From contig NZ_CABPTY010000002.1 in NCBI RefSeq assembly GCF_902460415.1, forward strand, positions 1-29,090: a stretch of DNA of 29,090 nucleotides, read 5' to 3'. The notes below the pieces were generated by a model. The model was not told where the DNA came from and did not search any database. It was given only the letters and a program-made list of their open reading frames with translations. Shown piece after piece: positions 1-7,502 of this stretch. A program made the translations under genes and the position numbers. The DNA is from Campylobacter_A concisus_Y (GTDB taxonomy: Bacteria > Campylobacterota > Campylobacteria > Campylobacterales > Campylobacteraceae). The number at the start of each line of letters is the position of its first letter. Positions within the stretch are counted from its first letter, which is position 1.

Positions 1-180
1 CTCCTTACTCTTCTCTTTTTTAGCTTTACTCTTTTGTGCTTTATCTTTTAGCTTTTCTTTCTTATCTTTTATACTATCATCTTTAGCGCTATCTTTTTTC
101 TCTTTTACTTCATCACTCTTTTTACTTACTTTTTCTTTATTATTTACTGCGTTAAAAATTTGAAGGAGGGTTAGGATTCT
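1..180 (-). other. Lysine-rich open frame without a start codon (possible gene fragment)
   Basis: The minus strand is open from a TAA at 181-183 to the left edge (60 codons). It contains no ATG, GTG or TTG. The reading is very rich in Lys, Asp, Glu and Ser (for example KDSAKDDSIKDKKEKLKDK), as in a charged coiled-coil or disordered tail. The other minus-strand frames are full of stops. It could be the decayed front of a gene lying left of the window, a gene with a rare ATT/ATC start, or chance low-complexity sequence. Nothing identifies a function. Confidence 0.25.
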
Positions 181-200
181 TTATTTAATATTTTAAATAA
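181..200. repeat. A/T-only inverted repeat behind truA
   Basis: Perfect 8-bp arms TTATTTAA (181-188) and TTAAATAA (193-200) enclose a 4-nt loop, 25 nt past the truA stop codon. It could be a weak stem at the end of the seven-gene operon. No T-run follows on the minus strand, so it is not a convincing intrinsic terminator. Confidence 0.3.
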
Positions 201-225
201 GCTTACTATTGAATATTCTAAATAT

Positions 226-957
226 CTAATTAAATTTATAAAAAACTCTATTTAGATAAAGCCCTTCAGCTGGAGCTGGGATACGAGTTAAGGCAGAGCA
301 TCCATTAAGTGAAGCATTGATGAGCTCGGCACCATTTTTGATACTTAAGGCTTTAAGCAAATTTGCAACCATAAGCCGTACTTGAGCGCGTAAAAATCCA
401 TTCGCTTTAAAAACTATGATAGTTTGGTTTTTGTATTCATAGCAAAATGCTTTAAAAATTTCTCGTACTGGGCTTTTTGTGTCACTTCCTGTTTTCATAT
501 AGGAGCTAAAATCATACTCACCAACAAAATTAGATAAAATTTCATTTGCTTTTTTGATATCAAATTTTGGCAAAAAGACTTTATAGTTTGAGCTAAAAAC
601 ATCAAATTCTCCATGATCTATAATGTATCTATAAGACCTTGCTACGGCGTCAAATCTTGCTTGAAAATTTTCATCAACTAAATTTATACGTTTTATATGA
701 ATATTTGGATGAGCATGGCGGTTGATTAGCTCTTTTAGATGCTCTAAATTTTTAAAATGATCGCCACAAATTACGCTTGAGCTTTGATTGATCGCATGGA
801 CGTTTTTGTCCGTACGTGAGCTAGAGACTATTTTTTCAAATATTCCGACGTGAGCTAGGGCACGCGAAAGCTCATCTTCTACGCCATTTTCATGCGGTTG
901 AGTTTGCGAGCCTTGAAATTTGGAGCCATCGTAGCTATAAATTAGTTGGATTTTCAT
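226..957 (-). CDS. truA: tRNA pseudouridine synthase A (TruA)
   Basis: 243 aa, the usual size for TruA, which isomerises uridines 38-40 in the anticodon arm of many tRNAs. The N-terminus has the family opening (YSYDGSKFQGSQ, residues 7-18). The catalytic aspartate is D50 in SRTDKNVHA, the counterpart of the GRTDxGVHA motif. The second domain carries FQARFDAVARSYRY and GFLRAQVRLMVANLL, both typical TruA segments. It is the last gene of the glmU operon. Its ATG shares one base with the stop of the upstream permease (TAATG), so translation is probably coupled. Identity is secure from motifs, length and context. Confidence 0.96.
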   Translation of the reverse strand: MKIQLIYSYDGSKFQGSQTQPHENGVEDELSRALAHVGIFEKIVSSSRTDKNVHAINQSSSVICGDHFKNLEHLKELINRHAHPNIHIKRINLVDENFQARFDAVARSYRYIIDHGEFDVFSSNYKVFLPKFDIKKANEILSNFVGEYDFSSYMKTGSDTKSPVREIFKAFCYEYKNQTIIVFKANGFLRAQVRLMVANLLKALSIKNGAELINASLNGCSALTRIPAPAEGLYLNRVFYKFN

Positions 958-1985
958 TAGTATCTTCGCATGATCTTGGCTTTAAAAAGTAAAATTCCTG
1001 CCAATAAAAAGACGAAAAATATGAGTGGAATCGCAAAAGCTGGCTTTGATGAAAATAGCATTATGAGCGTAAAATACCCAAATAAAACGCCAAATGTCCC
1101 AACATAAACCATGCCCTTTTCATATCTATAAGTAACGATGCCAAAGCTTATAGCAAAAAGTGTACTGGCAAGTGGAAATAGTGCAACAAGTACATACGTA
1201 CTAAGATCTTTTCTTCTTTTTTCGCTACTATTTGCCTCCGTCCAGTACTCTTTTATACTGCCTATATTGCTTATCTCTTCACTTTGGGCAGTCCTTATCT
1301 TCATAGATTTGAAGTTACTTTGGTGATAAATTTCATCTTTTATGTCATACATTTTTCCATCTAATAAAGAGAGTTCGATGCTTTGATTTGTATTAGTGAT
1401 CTTTGCATTTTTTGCAGTGATTAAGCGTTGGGAGTCTTTAATGTAAGGATTAAACATCACGATATCTTTATAAGTAGTGCCGTTGTTATCTTGCATTTCA
1501 CTACCCACATAGACCATCCAGTCAGAGAATTTTTGTCCAAACTGAGTTGGCTTTAAATTTAGCTTTGCAACAGTCTTTTTATAATCAATAAAATTTGCAT
1601 TTAGCTGTGCGGCTATTGGTATCATTACTATAGCGATTACAAGTAGAGCGGTGCTTAAAAATGCTGAAAATATTAAGAAAAATTTAGCAATTTTATTTGG
1701 TGAGCCACCAAGCGTAAAAATAACGATGCTTTCATTCTCTTTTGATAATCTAAAAAGAGTCATCGCAAGTGATACAAAAAATGCGATAGGCACGACAAAA
1801 AGTAGCACGCGTGGAAGCATAAATGAGTAGAGTTTAAAAAGCTCACCAAAGCTGATCTCAATGTAAGAAGTGATGCGCGCGATCTGGATAAAAAATACGA
1901 TCGACATGATCAAAAAAAGCGTACTAAATAGTGACGCAAAAGTCCCTAGGAAATTAAATAAAAGATATCTATTCACTCTACTCAT
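957..1985 (-). CDS. LptF/LptG family permease (YjgP/YjgQ)
   Basis: 342 aa inner-membrane protein. Three hydrophobic segments lie near residues 10-35, 53-75 and 100-125, then a soluble stretch of about 130 residues, then three more membrane segments from about 262 to the end. This is the layout of LptF and LptG, which form the LptB2FG ABC exporter that extracts lipopolysaccharide or lipooligosaccharide from the inner membrane. The middle region would be the periplasmic jellyroll. Whether it is LptF or LptG cannot be told without comparison, and the partner is not in the window. Its start overlaps the prepilin peptidase stop by 8 nt (ATGAGTAG), and its TAA overlaps the truA ATG. Confidence 0.85.
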   Translation of the reverse strand: MSRVNRYLLFNFLGTFASLFSTLFLIMSIVFFIQIARITSYIEISFGELFKLYSFMLPRVLLFVVPIAFFVSLAMTLFRLSKENESIVIFTLGGSPNKIAKFFLIFSAFLSTALLVIAIVMIPIAAQLNANFIDYKKTVAKLNLKPTQFGQKFSDWMVYVGSEMQDNNGTTYKDIVMFNPYIKDSQRLITAKNAKITNTNQSIELSLLDGKMYDIKDEIYHQSNFKSMKIRTAQSEEISNIGSIKEYWTEANSSEKRRKDLSTYVLVALFPLASTLFAISFGIVTYRYEKGMVYVGTFGVLFGYFTLIMLFSSKPAFAIPLIFFVFLLAGILLFKAKIMRRY

Positions 1986-2766
1986 AAATAAACCTTAAAA
2001 TTTCTAAAATTCGCTCTTTAAAAGCGTATGTAATAAGTAAGCCAAGACTTAAAAATGGCACAAAGGCTAGCTCATAGCTCTTTTTGCGAACGAGCGCATA
2101 GACTGGAAGTGTAAAAAGTGCTGCAAGATAGATCGCCACTAGAGCCAGTTTGACTGGCAAGATAGCTCCGATGATAGCTGCTATAAAGATATCTGCACTA
2201 CCCATCGCTTCTTTTTTTATGGCAAAACTTACGACAAATCTAAGCACCCAAAAGATAAGTGCAAAAAGGAATAAATTTAAAATTTGGACAAAATTTCCTT
2301 TAAATATAAAAAGCATCAGAGTATAGATAAATGCGAAAAATAGCACTGTAAAAAGAAGCGGATCTGGCACGGCTTTATATCTTATGTCTATGACGCTAAG
2401 GGCTAGCAACATAATAAAACAAAGTCCTAAAAATAGTGCATAAAGCAGAGTTTCCACGCTTAAAATTTTGCCGCATTCTTTAAAAAAGCAGATCAGAAAA
2501 AGTAGCCCAGAGGCTAGCTCAACTAGCGGATAGATAAGGCTTATCTTTTGCTTGCAAAAAGCGCATTTTCCACCTAAAAATAGCCACGAAAAAATTGGAA
2601 CATTGTGATAAAAATTTAGCTTATGATTGCAGTTTGGGCAATGAGAAGCTGGAAAATTTATACTTTCATTTTGTGGCAAGCGATATATCAGTACATTTGA
2701 AAATGAGCCCACGCAAATACCCAAAACAAAAGCAAAAAAGGCAAAAAAGATGACTATATTATCCAT
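1978..2766 (-). CDS. Prepilin peptidase (type IV leader peptidase, A24 family)
   Basis: 262 aa from the ATG at 2766. A TTG seven codons earlier (2787) would overlap uppS by 14 nt; I prefer the ATG, which has GGAG 12 nt upstream and starts 7 nt after the uppS stop. The N-terminal domain has GSFSNVLIYRLP and two CxxC pairs (C43/C46 and C68/C71) for zinc, as in bifunctional PilD/GspO enzymes. Catalytic aspartates are D127 (IDIRYKAVPD) and D192 (MGSADIF, in place of the more usual GxGD). About seven to eight membrane segments. The enzyme cleaves leader peptides of type IV pilins and pseudopilins; the pseudopilin at 24576-24992 is a plausible substrate, and natural transformation the likely process. 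Confidence 0.93.
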   Translation of the reverse strand: MDNIVIFFAFFAFVLGICVGSFSNVLIYRLPQNESINFPASHCPNCNHKLNFYHNVPIFSWLFLGGKCAFCKQKISLIYPLVELASGLLFLICFFKECGKILSVETLLYALFLGLCFIMLLALSVIDIRYKAVPDPLLFTVLFFAFIYTLMLFIFKGNFVQILNLFLFALIFWVLRFVVSFAIKKEAMGSADIFIAAIIGAILPVKLALVAIYLAALFTLPVYALVRKKSYELAFVPFLSLGLLITYAFKERILEILRFIYE

Positions 2767-2773
2767 TATCTCG

Positions 2774-3445
2774 CTAAACTCCGCCAAATCTTCGCTCTAT
2801 GTTTTTAAATTTACTAACGATATTTGCAAGCTCATCCTTGCTAAAGTCAGGCCAAAGTGTGGGCGTAAAAAATAGCTCTGCATAGCTTGCTTGCCAAAGC
2901 ATGAAATTTGAAAGCCTGCTCTCGCCACCAGTCCTAATGAGAAGATCCACTGGCTCACTCTCATCAAGTGCCGCATTTAGGCTCGCTTCATTTATCTCGC
3001 AGCCTTCTAAAGTTAGCTTTCTTGCAGCTCTAATGATCTCATCTTTTGAGCCGTAGTTTATAGCTAAATTTAATAATAAATTTTTATTCTCTCTTGTAGC
3101 GTTTTTGGTGATCTTTATCTCGTTTTTTAGCTCATCGCTAAATGGTGAAATGTCGCCGATCGTGTTAAATTTGATCCCATTTTTTATAAAGTCAGCACGC
3201 TTTAAAATGAGAAATTTCTTAAGCAAATTCATCAAAAACTCGACCTCTTTTTGTGGTCTTTTCCAGTTTTCAGTACTAAACGCGTAAAGACTTAAAATTT
3301 TCACGCCATTATCGATACAAAATTCGCACATATCGCTTACTACATTTGCTCCGGCTTCGTGCCCATTTGTCCGTAAAAATCCACGTTTTTTAGCCCAGCG
3401 TCCATTTCCATCCATGATAATAGCAAGGTGGTTTAATTCATTCAA
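2774..3445 (-). CDS. uppS: Isoprenyl transferase / undecaprenyl diphosphate synthase
   Basis: 223 aa cis-prenyltransferase that makes the C55 carrier lipid for peptidoglycan and surface glycan synthesis by adding isopentenyl units to farnesyl diphosphate. Visible motifs are AIIMDGNGRWAKKRG (catalytic D12), LSLYAFSTENWKRP, and near the C-terminus LLIRTGGESRLSNFMLWQ followed by YAELFFTPTLWPDF. The start is TTG at 3445, with AAAGG 7 nt upstream; the only nearby ATG (3441) is in another frame. It starts 3 nt after the stop of the preceding unknown gene. At 223 residues it is slightly short for the family but has all signature blocks. Confidence 0.96.
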   Translation of the reverse strand: MNELNHLAIIMDGNGRWAKKRGFLRTNGHEAGANVVSDMCEFCIDNGVKILSLYAFSTENWKRPQKEVEFLMNLLKKFLILKRADFIKNGIKFNTIGDISPFSDELKNEIKITKNATRENKNLLLNLAINYGSKDEIIRAARKLTLEGCEINEASLNAALDESEPVDLLIRTGGESRLSNFMLWQASYAELFFTPTLWPDFSKDELANIVSKFKNIERRFGGV

Positions 3446-3448
3446 TCT

Positions 3449-4135
3449 TTAGCCTTTTATATCAATAATTTGTTCTTTTTTGCTCCAAAGAGCACTCACA
3501 TTTTGCACTGTTATGTTGGCGCTAAATTCTCTTTTTAGCAAGCTAGCTACATTATTAAATGGAGTCGTGATCTCGCATAAAGCTTCATCTTTAAATTTAA
3601 AAATAAGTGGAGCAAAATTTGAAAATATTAAAAAAATTTTTATATCATTCTCCTCTTTTTTTAGCTGAAAAACACCGTTTATGCCATTATAAATAAATGG
3701 TATATGCACGACATTTTCTTGCAGAGCAAAGAGCATTTTTGCTAGCACTTTCATCTCGTCTTTTGTCTTAGCTTCACTTAAGCTTTTAAATAAATAGTCA
3801 TAAAACCACGATAAATTCTCATGTTCTATCAAATTTTCGATAAGATTTAGCCCATCGGCTAAGACATCTTCGTCTAAAATTCTTGGCTTTTCGTATAAAT
3901 TTTTTATGACAATATTCTCGCCCTGGCTTTGCACCTCGCCCCAGTATTTCGAGCCTACATTTAGCTCTTTTGCGCTTTTTGTGTTTAAATTTCTATTTGC
4001 AAAATTTAAAATGTATCTATTAAAACCGATCTTTTGGCTTACTAAGATACTAAGCGGAAGTGACGAATTAATCGCTACTAGTGGCGTATTTGCATTTTTT
4101 GCTATTTTTTGAATGCGAGAAATTTTCTCTATCAT
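3449..4135 (-). CDS. Conserved protein of unknown function between coaBC and uppS
   Basis: 228 aa, predicted soluble, with no signal peptide or membrane segment. I do not recognise a domain. The first ~70 residues (KLAxx-free, with KISRIQKIAKNANTPLVAI then KELNVGSKYWGEV) look like a small beta-rich module. The rest is mixed helix and strand (VLAKMLFALQENVVHIPFIYNGINGVFQLKK). Its ATG overlaps the coaBC stop as ATGA, so it is probably translationally coupled. From memory C. jejuni carries an unknown gene at the same place (Cj0823 between the dfp and uppS homologues), suggesting a conserved role in this operon. No function is proposed. Confidence 0.8.
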   Translation of the reverse strand: MIEKISRIQKIAKNANTPLVAINSSLPLSILVSQKIGFNRYILNFANRNLNTKSAKELNVGSKYWGEVQSQGENIVIKNLYEKPRILDEDVLADGLNLIENLIEHENLSWFYDYLFKSLSEAKTKDEMKVLAKMLFALQENVVHIPFIYNGINGVFQLKKEENDIKIFLIFSNFAPLIFKFKDEALCEITTPFNNVASLLKREFSANITVQNVSALWSKKEQIIDIKG

Positions 4136-5304
4136 AAATTTGCCGCTAGTTCCACGATATGTCTTGCGATCTCATCTTTTGCGGCAAGCGGCAGCAAAGT
4201 TTCATTATTTTTCGTGATAAAATTTATCTCATTTTGCTCGCTTGCAAAGCCATTTTTCTCACCCAAGATATTTAGGCAAACTGCGTCAAGCCCCTTTTGC
4301 TCTAGCATTGCTCTGGCATTTTTGTGTGCGCTCTCACTTGAGATTTCAAGCTTAAAGCCGATCTTTTTACATTTAAACTCTTTTAAACTTTGCAAAATAT
4401 CGATATTTTTGTTTAGGCTTAAATTTAAAACTTCGCTAGCGTCCTCTTTTTTGATCTTGCCATGAGCCTTCGTCGGTACAAAATCGCTCACCGCAGCACA
4501 CATTACAAGTAAATTTGCGTCCTCACACTCACTCTTGCAAAGCTCTAAAAGCTCGCTACTTGAGCTAAATTTAAGGCTTTCAAATGGCTCGTTTTCCGCT
4601 TCAAAACTAGCAAGTAGTTTTACCTCCGCACTTACGTAGTAAAAGGCTCTAGCCAAGGCTTTTGCCATCTTGCCACTTGAGAAATTTGTAATGGCTCTCA
4701 CATCATCTATCTTTTCAGTTGTCGCACCACCTGTGATAACTACTTTTTTGCCTACAAAAAGAGGCTTGCTAAGTCTTTTTATGACAGCTTCTACTATCAT
4801 CTCAGGACTGGCAAGACCGCCCTTGCCAACGTCGCCACAAGCTAGAGTTTTTAAAACCGGCTCTACTACTAAAGCACCGTTTTTCTTTAAAATTCCAAGC
4901 GAATTTTGCGTCGCGAAGTGCTCGATCATATTATTATTTGCAGCCGGAGCCACAACTAAAGGCACGTGTGAGGCGGCGATTAGCATTTGCATAAAGACAT
5001 TGTCGCATATGCCAGCTGTTAGCTTATTTATCGTATTTACCGAGGCAGGTGCGATGAGGACTAGATCCATTTTAGAGTAGGCTATGTGATTTACGCCGTC
5101 TTGCCAGTTTTGCGTTTGTGAGCTTAAAATTTTATGCTCACTTAGCGCCTCAAAGCCGCTTACACTGCAAAATTCAAGCGCTCCGTCGCTTAAAGCCACA
5201 TAAACATCAGCGCCTTGCTTTTTAAGCAGTGATAAAATTTCGAATGCCTTATAAAAGGCGATACTGCCGCAAACGGCAAGTAAAATTTTCTTATTTTTTA
5301 ACAT
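4132..5304 (-). CDS. coaBC: Bifunctional phosphopantothenoylcysteine decarboxylase / phosphopantothenate-cysteine ligase
   Basis: 390 aa from the ATG at 5304; the frame extends eight codons further but that would deepen the overlap with glmU. The CoaC half (about 1-180) has KILLAVCGSIAFYKA, the active-site histidine H73 in GVNHIAYSK, the FMN motif APASVNT, a PAANNNM substrate clamp and C156 in LACGDVGKGG. The CoaB half (about 187-390) has VVITGGATTEKIDDVRAITNFSSG, CAAVSDF and the KIKK segment. Together they turn 4'-phosphopantothenate and cysteine into 4'-phosphopantetheine for coenzyme A. The start overlaps the glmU end by 14 nt and the stop overlaps the next gene as ATGA. Confidence 0.96.
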   Translation of the reverse strand: MLKNKKILLAVCGSIAFYKAFEILSLLKKQGADVYVALSDGALEFCSVSGFEALSEHKILSSQTQNWQDGVNHIAYSKMDLVLIAPASVNTINKLTAGICDNVFMQMLIAASHVPLVVAPAANNNMIEHFATQNSLGILKKNGALVVEPVLKTLACGDVGKGGLASPEMIVEAVIKRLSKPLFVGKKVVITGGATTEKIDDVRAITNFSSGKMAKALARAFYYVSAEVKLLASFEAENEPFESLKFSSSSELLELCKSECEDANLLVMCAAVSDFVPTKAHGKIKKEDASEVLNLSLNKNIDILQSLKEFKCKKIGFKLEISSESAHKNARAMLEQKGLDAVCLNILGEKNGFASEQNEINFITKNNETLLPLAAKDEIARHIVELAANL

Positions 5305-6598
5305 CGTCTTTGCCAAAGAATTTCTCAAAAAAGCCGCTTTTGTTCTCTTGACGACCTCTGCTGATAGCTAGAGCGCCGCTTTCAACGTCTTTTGTGATGG
5401 TGCTACCAGCTGCAATGATGACGTTATCAGCGATATTTACAGGGGCGACTAGCTGTGTATCTGAGCCAACAAAGACGTTTTTGCCGATTTTGGTTTTGTA
5501 TTTAGCTTTGCCATCGTAGTTGCATGTGATCGTGCCACAACCTATGTTTGTGCCACTTTCTATCTCGCAGTCGCCAAGATAGCTTAAGTGTCCAGCTTTT
5601 ACGCCGCTAAGAACGCCTTTTTTAACCTCGACGAAATTTCCTATGTGTGTGTCAGAAATTTCAGAATTTGGCCTTATGTGAGCTAGTGGCCCGATGTCTG
5701 AGTTTTTGATGACGCTACTTTCGATCACTGATGAGCTTTTGATGATACTTTCTGTTATAACGCACTCGCCAAGGATGCTTACGTTTTCTTCGAGCACGCA
5801 CTCGCCTTCAAATTTAGCCCTGCTATCTATGAAAATGCTCTCAGGCATGCGCATCAAGACGCCAGCTTTCATCAAATTTTGCTTGATCTCATCTTGCATT
5901 ATTTTTTCTGCAATGCTAAGCTGAAATTTATCATTTATGCCCATGAAATTTTGCTCATTAACATTAACCGCAACGCACTTTAAGCCCTTTTCATTTGCTA
6001 TTTTTATGGCGTCAGTTAGGTAGTACTCTTTTTGTGCGTTTTGATTATTTATGAGCGGTAAAATTTGCTCTAACGCTTCGCGTTTAAAGCAGTAGCAGCC
6101 AGCATTTACGCTTTTTATGGCAAGTTGCGCTTCACTAGCATCTTTTTGCTCGACGATGCCTTCAACTTTGCCGTTTTTTATGATAACTCTGCCATAGCCA
6201 AAAGGATTTGCCGCTTCAAATGAGCTCATAACCACGTCTGCTTCGGCATTTGCTAGACGCATAAGATCAGTTGATCTAACAAGTGGCATGTCGCCGCAAG
6301 TGACAAGTACCTTTTCACCGCTTAAATTTACGCCCTTTATCGCGCCAGCAGTGCCTGGGAAATTTGCTAGATCTTGCTCGAAAATTTTAGTTTGAGGGAA
6401 AATTTCTTTTATCTTTTTGCTAATTAACTCTTTTTCGTAGTGAAGCACGACGCTAACGTCATTTGTAATCGCATAAGCTTGCTTTAATATGTGAATGATC
6501 ATTGGCTCACCGCAAAGTTCAAATAGGACTTTTGGACGTTTTGATTTCATTCTAGTGCCAAGACCAGCAGCTAAAATTATGATTGAAGTATTGTTCAT
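5291..6598 (-). CDS. glmU: Bifunctional UDP-N-acetylglucosamine pyrophosphorylase / glucosamine-1-phosphate N-acetyltransferase
   Basis: 435 aa from the ATG at 6598. The frame runs open to 6640, but a -10 box at 6631-6636 lies inside that extension and AAAGG sits 8 nt before the chosen ATG. The N-terminal uridylyltransferase domain (about 1-230) begins IIILAAGLGTRMKSKRPKVLFELCG and contains VTCGDMPL. The C-terminal left-handed beta-helix (about 250-425) shows hexapeptide repeats and the acetyltransferase active site around KAGHLSYLGD and GCGTITCNYDG, ending with VFVGSDTQLVAPV. It makes UDP-GlcNAc for peptidoglycan and lipid A. It is first in the operon and divergent from motA. Confidence 0.97.
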   Translation of the reverse strand: MNNTSIIILAAGLGTRMKSKRPKVLFELCGEPMIIHILKQAYAITNDVSVVLHYEKELISKKIKEIFPQTKIFEQDLANFPGTAGAIKGVNLSGEKVLVTCGDMPLVRSTDLMRLANAEADVVMSSFEAANPFGYGRVIIKNGKVEGIVEQKDASEAQLAIKSVNAGCYCFKREALEQILPLINNQNAQKEYYLTDAIKIANEKGLKCVAVNVNEQNFMGINDKFQLSIAEKIMQDEIKQNLMKAGVLMRMPESIFIDSRAKFEGECVLEENVSILGECVITESIIKSSSVIESSVIKNSDIGPLAHIRPNSEISDTHIGNFVEVKKGVLSGVKAGHLSYLGDCEIESGTNIGCGTITCNYDGKAKYKTKIGKNVFVGSDTQLVAPVNIADNVIIAAGSTITKDVESGALAISRGRQENKSGFFEKFFGKDDVKK

Positions 6599-6630
6599 TT
6601 TTAAGCCTTTTAACGTTAAAAATTTCGCAG

Positions 6631-6639
6631 ATTGTAGCA
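6631..6639 (-). promoter_or_regulatory. Extended -10 promoter of the glmU operon
   Basis: On the minus strand the sequence reads TTTTTTGCTACAATC: a TGC extended element followed by TACAAT (6636 to 6631), with a T-run upstream in the Campylobacter sigma-70 style. A start about 7 nt downstream gives a leader of about 26 nt before the glmU ATG. The next gene is divergent, so this should drive all seven genes down to truA. Confidence 0.6.
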
Positions 6640-6691
6640 AAAAATGGCAAACATTTTTTTTAATTTAACGATTGTTTCAACAAAAAGCTAA

Positions 6692-6697
6692 TAAAAT
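6692..6697 (+). promoter_or_regulatory. Candidate -10 box for motA
   Basis: TAAAAT about 38 nt before the motA ATG, within an A/T-rich stretch with no convincing -35. A TATAAA at 6715-6720 is too close to the ATG to leave room for the ribosome site. I see no clear sigma-54 or FliA box, so this remains a weak sigma-70 candidate. Confidence 0.3.
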
Positions 6698-6700
6698 AGC

Positions 6701-6714
6701 AATTCTTAAGAATT
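6701..6714. promoter_or_regulatory. Perfect 14-bp palindrome in the motA leader
   Basis: AATTCTTAAGAATT is fully self-complementary. It lies between the candidate -10 and the motA ribosome site (AGTGAG near 6723-6729). Its position suits an operator or a small 5' UTR hairpin. It has no loop, so a DNA-binding site is more natural than an RNA stem. The regulator is unknown. Confidence 0.4.
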
Positions 6715-6734
6715 TATAAATAAAGTGAGCTTAA

Positions 6735-7502
6735 ATGGATTTAGGAACCGTCGTCGGCTGGGTTTTGACCCTAGTGCTTTTGTTTGGATCAATGGCGATA
6801 GGCGTTGGTATAGGACCATACATCGATATTCCTTCTGTGATGATCGTTTTTGGTGGTACTATCGGCGTTATGATGGTTGGCTTCAAGATGGAGACGCTTA
6901 AAGGAATTGGTAAATTTTATGGCATTGCTGTTAAGCCATCAGTCGTAGTAAATTTACCTGAGACTATAAAAAAAATAGTTGATTATTCAACTAAAGCTAG
7001 ACGTGATGGTATCTTATCGCTCGAAAGCGAAGTAAATAATGAGACAAATCAGTTTTTAAAAAGAGGCCTCTCAATGGCGGTCGATGGCAATGAGCCAGAT
7101 GCGATCAGAGCGCTTTTGGAGATCGATATCGATCAAACTAGTACAAGACATTCAAATAATATTAAAATTTTTGAGCAAGTCGGCGGTTTTGCGGGTGCTA
7201 TGGGTATGATCGGTACGCTTATAGGTCTTGTTGCGATGCTTCTTAACATGTCAGATCCTAGTGCGATCGGTCCATCAATGGCGGTTGCTTTGCTTACGAC
7301 ACTTTATGGTGCGATGATAGGTAACATCATAGGTGCGCCTGTAGCAAATATCCTCTCTATTCGCGATGCTGATGAAGCACTTGAAAAACAAGTCGTACTT
7401 GAGGGAATCATGTCGATACAAGCGGGCGATAATCCAAGAACGCTTGAAGCTAAACTCTTAGCATTTTTACCACCAAAAGATAGAAAAAGTCAGTTCGAAT
7501 AA
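6735..7502 (+). CDS. motA: Flagellar motor stator protein MotA
   Basis: 255 aa inner-membrane protein that with MotB forms the proton-driven stator. Four membrane segments: about 5-28, 32-50, 150-172 and 182-206. The cytoplasmic loop between TM2 and TM3 contains KARRDGILSLE (R90), the region that touches FliG. TM3 carries GGFAGAMGMIGTLIGLV, and the pore-side prolines P175 and P180 are in MSDPSAIGPSMAVALLTTLYG. The length is typical. The start has a modest AGTGAG ribosome site. Its TAA shares a base with the motB ATG (TAATG), the usual coupled arrangement. Confidence 0.96.
   Translation: MDLGTVVGWVLTLVLLFGSMAIGVGIGPYIDIPSVMIVFGGTIGVMMVGFKMETLKGIGKFYGIAVKPSVVVNLPETIKKIVDYSTKARRDGILSLESEVNNETNQFLKRGLSMAVDGNEPDAIRALLEIDIDQTSTRHSNNIKIFEQVGGFAGAMGMIGTLIGLVAMLLNMSDPSAIGPSMAVALLTTLYGAMIGNIIGAPVANILSIRDADEALEKQVVLEGIMSIQAGDNPRTLEAKLLAFLPPKDRKSQFE

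Noticed and set aside
155..178. On the minus strand, a sequence ending AATCCTAACCCTCCTTCA looks like the 3' half of a tRNA (T-arm and acceptor).
   Set aside because: The GTTC of the T-loop, the matching 5' acceptor strand and the rest of a cloverleaf are absent upstream. It might be a relic attachment site, but one short resemblance is not enough.
4109..5080. Long frames on the strand opposite coaBC (4109-4465 and 4670-5080).
   Set aside because: Shadows of the coaBC coding sequence; serine/leucine/phenylalanine-rich translations without ribosome sites or known motifs.
5304..5328. Longer start for CoaBC eight codons upstream.
   Set aside because: It would deepen the overlap with glmU, and the extra residues are not part of the conserved N-terminus, which begins just after the ATG at 5304.
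6598..6640. Longer start for GlmU at 6640.
   Set aside because: The extension contains the -10 box, and the usual GlmU N-terminus begins at the ATG at 6598, which has a ribosome site.
6715..6720. TATAAA as the motA -10 box.
   Set aside because: It ends 14 nt before the ATG, so transcription would start inside or after the ribosome site.
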